The notes under the pieces: generated by a model
The model's database searches: none
Told to the model about the DNA's origin: nothing
What the model saw: only the letters and a program-made list of their open reading frames with translations
From: Steroidobacteraceae bacterium
Lineage (GTDB): Bacteria > Pseudomonadota > Gammaproteobacteria > Steroidobacterales > Steroidobacteraceae
Assembly (NCBI GenBank): GCA_025451275.1
Contig: JANWKR010000113.1
Coordinates: forward strand, 1 to 35,884
DNA: 35,884 nt
Reading direction: 5' to 3'
In this document: positions 32,105-35,884 of the stretch, in pieces
Layout of the letters: each line of letters begins with the position of its first letter
How positions within the stretch are numbered: the first letter of the stretch is position 1
Made by a program: the position numbers and the translations under genes

Positions 32105-32632
32105 TCAGCGCATCAGGATGATGAGCGCCTGGATGGCGATGATGGCCCACAGCGGCGACAGGTCGAGCCCCGCGATCGCCGGAATCAGGCGCCGGATCGG
32201 CCGCAGCACCGGCTCGCACAGGCTGGTGAGCACCGACTGCAGCGGCGAATAGCCGCCCGGGGCGATGAGCGACAGCAGCGCGTACAGGAAGATGCTGTAG
32301 AAGTAGGTCCACAGCAGCGTGCGCGCGATCTCCACCAGCACCTGACGCACCCACGCCAGCAGCGGCGGCACCCCCAGGCCGTGCAGCGCGAACAGGGTTC
32401 CCACCTCGATGGTGGCGATGAGCAGCACCGCCACCACCGAGGCGGTATCGACCTTGCCCACCGGCGGCAGCACGCGCCGCAGCGGCAGGATCAGCGGGTT
32501 GGTGATGCGCACCACCGCCTGGCAGAAGACGTTGCGGAAGTCGGCGCGCGTCCACTGCAGCAGCAGCCGTGCCAGGAACACGAACAGCGCCAGCGACAGC
32601 AGTGTCTCGACGATGAAGGAGATCGCGCTCAT
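32105..32632 (-). CDS. YggT family membrane protein
   Basis: A 175-residue integral membrane protein with two YggT repeats, each of hydrophobic helices around a conserved core. Repeat 1 contains FLARLLLQWTRADFRNVFCQ and TNPLILPLRRVLPP. Repeat 2 contains LIAPGGYSPLQSVLTSLCEP and VLRPIRRLIPAIAGLDLSPL. Homologues are implicated in osmotic tolerance and cell division positioning, without an established mechanism. The ATG overlaps the proC stop by 4 nt. It ends a yggS-proC-yggT run that is common in proteobacteria. Confidence 0.93.
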   Translation of the reverse strand: MSAISFIVETLLSLALFVFLARLLLQWTRADFRNVFCQAVVRITNPLILPLRRVLPPVGKVDTASVVAVLLIATIEVGTLFALHGLGVPPLLAWVRQVLVEIARTLLWTYFYSIFLYALLSLIAPGGYSPLQSVLTSLCEPVLRPIRRLIPAIAGLDLSPLWAIIAIQALIILMR

Positions 32633-33441
32633 GAGTTCCCCAGTTCCCGGCTGCGGGCCGCCGCCGCCGCCAGCGCCCGCGTCACCGTGGCGCGCAGGTC
32701 GGCGCTCTCGAGCACCTGCAGCGCGGCCTCCGTCGTGCCGCCCTGGGAGGTGACCTCGGCGCGCAGGCGCTTGAGGTCGGCATCCCCGGCCTGCGTCAGC
32801 AGTCCCGCCCCGTAGAGGGTGTGCACGGCCAGCCGCCGCGCCGCCGCGCCCTCCAGGCCGAGCTGCTCGCCGGCCTCCGCCAGCAGCTCAGCCAGCAGGA
32901 AGAAGTATGCCGGACCACTGCCGGAGAGTGCCGTGACGGTATCGAGCGCGTCCTCGCCCGGCACCCACACGATCTCCCCGACCGAGCGCATCACCCGTTC
33001 CGCCAGCAGCCGCTGCGCCGGCACCACCCCGGGCGGCGCGTACAGGCCGGTGACGCCCGCCCCGACCAGCGCCGGGCGGTTGGGCATGGCACGCACGACG
33101 CCCACGCCGGGGCACCAGCCGGCGAGCGCCGCCACGCGCACGCCCGCGGCCACCGACACCAGCAGCGCCGGGGCGGCGCGCAGCGCCACGGCGAGCGGCT
33201 GCAGGACCTCCGCCGCCTGCGGCGGCTTGACCGCCAGCACCACCACCGCGGCGCCGCTGATGGCGGCGCGGTTGTCGGCGGTGGCGCGCACCCCGAGGTC
33301 GCGCGCGAGGGCTTCGCGCACCGCGGCCACGCTCTCCCCGACGCTGATCTCGCCGGGCCGGGCACCGGCGCGCAGCAGCCCGCCGATGAGCGCGCGGCCC
33401 ATGTTGCCGGCGCCGAGAATGCACAGTCGCGCGTCCTTCAT
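32629..33441 (-). CDS. proC: Pyrroline-5-carboxylate reductase
   Basis: Last step of proline biosynthesis: NAD(P)H-dependent reduction of P5C to proline. The product is 270 residues. It has the Rossmann start CILGAGNMGRALIGGLL, VLAVKPPQAAEVL, RAMPNRPALVGAGVTGLY, and the family signature around TALSGSGPAYFFLLAE and EVTSQGGTTEAALQVL. Both ends overlap neighbours by 4 nt (yggS stop upstream, yggT start downstream), so the three genes are translationally coupled. Confidence 0.96.
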   Translation of the reverse strand: MKDARLCILGAGNMGRALIGGLLRAGARPGEISVGESVAAVREALARDLGVRATADNRAAISGAAVVVLAVKPPQAAEVLQPLAVALRAAPALLVSVAAGVRVAALAGWCPGVGVVRAMPNRPALVGAGVTGLYAPPGVVPAQRLLAERVMRSVGEIVWVPGEDALDTVTALSGSGPAYFFLLAELLAEAGEQLGLEGAAARRLAVHTLYGAGLLTQAGDADLKRLRAEVTSQGGTTEAALQVLESADLRATVTRALAAAAARSRELGNS

Positions 33442-34151
33442 GACGTGCGGATTGTAGTAGGTCTCAGGCCAAACAAGGCGGTCCCCACCCGCACCACGGT
33501 GGCGCCTTCCTCGATCGCGGCCTCGAAGTCGCCGCTCATGCCCATCGAGAGCGTGTCGAGCCCGGCGCCACCGCTGTTGAGCTCATCGCGCAGCGCGCGC
33601 AGCTGCGCGAACCAGGCGCGCTGGCGCGCCGGCTCGCTCTCTTCGGGCGGCAGGCACATCAGGCCACGCAGCTTCAGGCGCGGCAGGCGCGCCACCGCCG
33701 CGGCCAGCTCCGGCAGCTGCGCCGGCGTCACTCCGCCCTTGCTGGCCTCGCCGCCGAGGTTGACCTGCAGGCACACGTTCAGCGCCGGGGCGTGGAACGG
33801 GCGCTGCGCGGCGAGGCGCTCGGCGATCTTCAGGCGGTCGAGGGCGTGCACCCAGGCGAACTGCTCCGCCACGGGACGCGTCTTGTTCGCCTGCAGCCGC
33901 CCGACGAAGTGCCAGGTGATGCGCCGCTCCCGCAGCGCCGCAATTTTTTCCAGCGCCTCCTGCAGATAACTCTCGCCGAAGTCGCCAATGCCCAGATCGG
34001 CCGCCATGGCAAGCACTTCGGGTGGCTGGGCCTTGCCGATGGCGAGGAGTGTGACCGAGTGCGCACTCCGTCCGGAACGGCTGGCGGCCCGTGTCATGCG
34101 TTCGCGAACTGCGGCGAGGCGGTCGGCGAAATTCTGCGGACTCATTAACAT
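33438..34151 (-). CDS. YggS family pyridoxal phosphate homeostasis protein
   Basis: A PLP-binding protein (PLPBP/YggS/PROSC) of 237 residues that buffers vitamin B6 and affects amino-acid pools. The PLP lysine is in LLAIGKAQP (K40); the usual context is LLAVSKxxP, so the surrounding residues are altered. GDFGESYLQEALEK replaces the usual GENYVQE. WHFVGRLQANKTR, QVNLGGEASKGG, LRGLMCLPP and the phosphate site LSMGMSGDFEAAI are standard. Start at 34151 (ATG) or 34145 (ATG, MSPQNF). Divergent from pilT with about 105 bp between starts. Confidence 0.94.
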   Translation of the reverse strand: MLMSPQNFADRLAAVRERMTRAASRSGRSAHSVTLLAIGKAQPPEVLAMAADLGIGDFGESYLQEALEKIAALRERRITWHFVGRLQANKTRPVAEQFAWVHALDRLKIAERLAAQRPFHAPALNVCLQVNLGGEASKGGVTPAQLPELAAAVARLPRLKLRGLMCLPPEESEPARQRAWFAQLRALRDELNSGGAGLDTLSMGMSGDFEAAIEEGATVVRVGTALFGLRPTTIRTS

Positions 34152-34152
34152 A

Positions 34153-34179
34153 TTGGACGTGTAACCCCTCGTTTATACT
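34153..34179 (+). promoter_or_regulatory. Candidate promoter of pilT-pilU
   Basis: TTGGAC, a short 15-nt spacer, then TATACT (5/6). The spacing is suboptimal. It lies in the short gap between the divergent yggS and pilT. Confidence 0.4.
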
Positions 34180-34255
34180 GCCGGCGCCGCCTCAAGAGCG
34201 CCGCGCTTGCACGTCGCTCCTGCCCGCTCTTGCGGCGCCGTTCCAGGGAGCTTCA

Positions 34256-35296
34256 ATGGCCGTCGATATCGCGCAACTCCTGGCATTCGCCGTCAAGAAC
34301 AATGCCTCGGACCTGCACCTCTCCTCGGGGGTGCCGCCGATGATCCGCGTCGACGGCGACATGAAGCGCATCAACATGCCGCCGCTGTCGCACAAGGAAG
34401 TGCACTCCATGGTGTACGACATCATGAACGACAAGCAGCGCAAGGCGTTCGAGGAATTCTTCGAGACCGACTTCTCCTTCGAGATTCCCAAGCTGGCGCG
34501 GTTCCGCGTCAACGCCTTCAACCAGAACCGCGGCGCCGGGGCGGTGTTCCGCAACATCCCGAGCACCATCCTGTCGCTGGACGACCTGAACTCGCCGAAG
34601 ATTTTCCGCGACCTGTGCATGCTGCCGCGCGGCCTGGTGCTGGTCACCGGCCCTACCGGCTCGGGCAAGTCGACGACGCTCGCGGGCATGGTCAACCACT
34701 GCAACGACAACCGTCCCGACCATATCATCACCATCGAGGACCCGATCGAGTTCGTGCACGATTCCAAGCGCTGCCTCGTCAACCAGCGCGAGGTGCACCG
34801 CGACACGCTCGGCTTCTCCGAGGCGCTGCGCTCGGCGCTGCGCGAGGACCCGGACGTCATCCTGGTCGGCGAAATGCGTGACCTCGAGACCATCCGCCTG
34901 GCCCTGACCGCCGCCGAGACCGGCCACCTGGTGTTCGGCACCCTGCACACCTCGTCCGCCGCCAAGACCATCGACCGTATCGTGGACGTGTTCCCGGGCG
35001 AGGAGAAGGACATGGTGCGCTCGATGCTGTCGGAGTCGCTGCGCGCGGTCATCTCGCAGACGCTGCTGAAGAAGAACGGCGGTGGCCGCATCGCGGCGCA
35101 CGAGATCATGATCGGCACGCCGGCGATCCGTAACCTCATCCGCGAGGGCAAGATCGCGCAGATGTACTCATCGATCCAGACCGGCGGCTCGCAGGGCATG
35201 CAGACGCTCGACCAGTGTCTGACCGAACTGGTCGCCAAGGGCCAGATCAGCAAGGAAGAGGCGCGCTACAAGGCGCAGAACAAGGACGCGCTGTAA
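34256..35296 (+). CDS. pilT: Type IV pilus retraction ATPase PilT
   Basis: Hexameric secretion-type ATPase that depolymerises pilins, driving twitching motility and DNA uptake. The product is 346 residues from the ATG at 34256, which has AGGGAG 5 nt upstream. It has the N-terminal SDLHLSSGVPPMIRVDG, Walker A GPTGSGKST (132-140), the Asp box ITIEDPIEF, Walker B in DPDVILVGEMRD, the His box TGHLVFGTLHT, and the PilT-specific AIRNLIRE motif near the C-terminus. The longer upstream reading from 34091 is not real. Divergent from yggS and followed by pilU after 33 nt. Confidence 0.97.
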   Translation: MAVDIAQLLAFAVKNNASDLHLSSGVPPMIRVDGDMKRINMPPLSHKEVHSMVYDIMNDKQRKAFEEFFETDFSFEIPKLARFRVNAFNQNRGAGAVFRNIPSTILSLDDLNSPKIFRDLCMLPRGLVLVTGPTGSGKSTTLAGMVNHCNDNRPDHIITIEDPIEFVHDSKRCLVNQREVHRDTLGFSEALRSALREDPDVILVGEMRDLETIRLALTAAETGHLVFGTLHTSSAAKTIDRIVDVFPGEEKDMVRSMLSESLRAVISQTLLKKNGGGRIAAHEIMIGTPAIRNLIREGKIAQMYSSIQTGGSQGMQTLDQCLTELVAKGQISKEEARYKAQNKDAL

Positions 35297-35329
35297 CCAG
35301 GCAGCGGCCGCTGCAAGGGACGAGACACC

Positions 35330-35884
35330 ATGGACCGCGACCAAGCGATCAAGCTGATGCAGGACCTGCTGCGGCGGGTGACCGAGAAGAAGGCCTCGGA
35401 CCTGTTCATCACCGCGGGCTTCCCGCCGGCGATCAAGATCGACGGCGAGATCCGGCCGCAGTCCGAGCGCGCGCTCACCGCCGAGCAGTCGGCGACCCTG
35501 GTGCGCGCCATCATGAACGACCGCCAGACCAAGGAATTCGACGCCACCAAGGAGTGCAACTTCGCCATTGCGCCCCCGGGGATCGGCCGCTTCCGCGTCA
35601 GCGCCTTCGTGCAGCAGGCCGCCATCGGCTGCGTCATCCGCCTCATCAACGCCAAGATCCCCACCTTCGAGGAGCTCGAGCTGCCGCCGATCCTCAAGGA
35701 AGTGGTGCTGTCCAAGCGCGGGCTGGTGATCATCGTCGGCGGCACCGGCTCGGGTAAGTCCACCAGCCTCGCCGCCATGGTCGGCTACCGCAACGAGAAG
35801 ACCCGCGGCCACATCGTCACCATCGAGGACCCGGTCGAGTACGTGCACACCCACAAGGGCTGCGTCATCACGCACCGCGAGGTG
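35330..35884 (+). CDS. pilU: PilT-like ATPase PilU (N-terminal part)
   Basis: PilT paralogue that supports retraction together with PilT. The first 185 residues are visible before the window edge. It has KASDLFITAGFPPAIKIDGE, Walker A GGTGSGKST (137-145), and HIVTIEDPVEYVH. The VGGTGSG form instead of GPTGSG and the EKKASDLFI start fit PilU rather than PilT. Start ATG at 35330 with AGGGA upstream. Confidence 0.95.
   Translation, partial: MDRDQAIKLMQDLLRRVTEKKASDLFITAGFPPAIKIDGEIRPQSERALTAEQSATLVRAIMNDRQTKEFDATKECNFAIAPPGIGRFRVSAFVQQAAIGCVIRLINAKIPTFEELELPPILKEVVLSKRGLVIIVGGTGSGKSTSLAAMVGYRNEKTRGHIVTIEDPVEYVHTHKGCVITHREV

Noticed and set aside
1..35884. CRISPR arrays, insertion sequences, tRNA/rRNA genes, prophage or toxin-antitoxin genes
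   Set aside because: I searched by eye for regular repeats, transposase motifs, T-loop GTTCRA patterns and paired small genes and found none convincing.

Overview
The window is 35.9 kb of dense, GC-rich bacterial chromosome. It carries the macromolecular-synthesis genes in the order rpsU-yqeY-dnaG-rpoD, a tsaD-folB-folK run, a split adenosylcobalamin-dependent ribonucleotide reductase (nrdJa/nrdJb), a yggS-proC-yggT run divergent from pilT-pilU, and sigma32-like promoters before heat-shock genes. These point to a Gammaproteobacterium, probably near the Xanthomonadales/Nevskiales/Pseudomonas side of the class. I cannot name a genus from the sequence. I see no insertion sequences, prophage, CRISPR array, tRNA or rRNA.

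Left part (1-6.6 kb, minus strand): the N-terminal part of rpoD, then dnaG, yqeY and rpsU behind a recognisable sigma70 promoter. To the right lie a PadR-type regulator translationally coupled to a TonB-C-domain membrane protein, and a secreted protein with two retropepsin-like aspartic protease domains followed by TPR repeats.

Middle (6.7-16.3 kb): tsaD, folB and folK (plus) are coupled by overlap or 1-nt spacing. A pteridine-reductase-like SDR (minus) is divergent from a MidA-type methyltransferase, followed by uppP (plus). Then come ddl and cca (minus), a lipoprotein-type zinc aminopeptidase (plus) squeezed between cca and degQ, and degQ (minus). Themes are tRNA maturation, folate and cell-wall precursor metabolism, and envelope protein quality control.

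Centre-right (16.4-24 kb): hsp20 with a heat-shock promoter and a possible SD-masking hairpin. A 660-bp regulatory region holds two NrdR-box-like sites and a composite palindrome upstream of nrdJa-nrdJb. A secreted alpha/beta hydrolase follows. A 550-bp region without genes contains a strong orphan minus-strand terminator and a GGA-rich sequence that I propose as an unannotated small RNA. Then comes mltD.

Right part (24.4-35.9 kb): an L,D-transpeptidase, ppnN, an unknown 86-aa protein, an orphan ParA-like ATPase, a small membrane protein, htpG with a sigma32-like promoter, a small alpha/beta hydrolase, and an OmpA-like lipoprotein. An HU-like protein is followed by an intergenic region with two strong hairpins. 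The window ends with yggT/proC/yggS (minus, chained by ATGA overlaps) and the type IV pilus retraction ATPases pilT and pilU (pilU cut by the window edge). Most of the window is ordinary core genome. The most unusual signals are the candidate GGA-rich sRNA, the nrdJ control region, the tandem retropepsin-TPR protein and the PadR/TonB-C pair.
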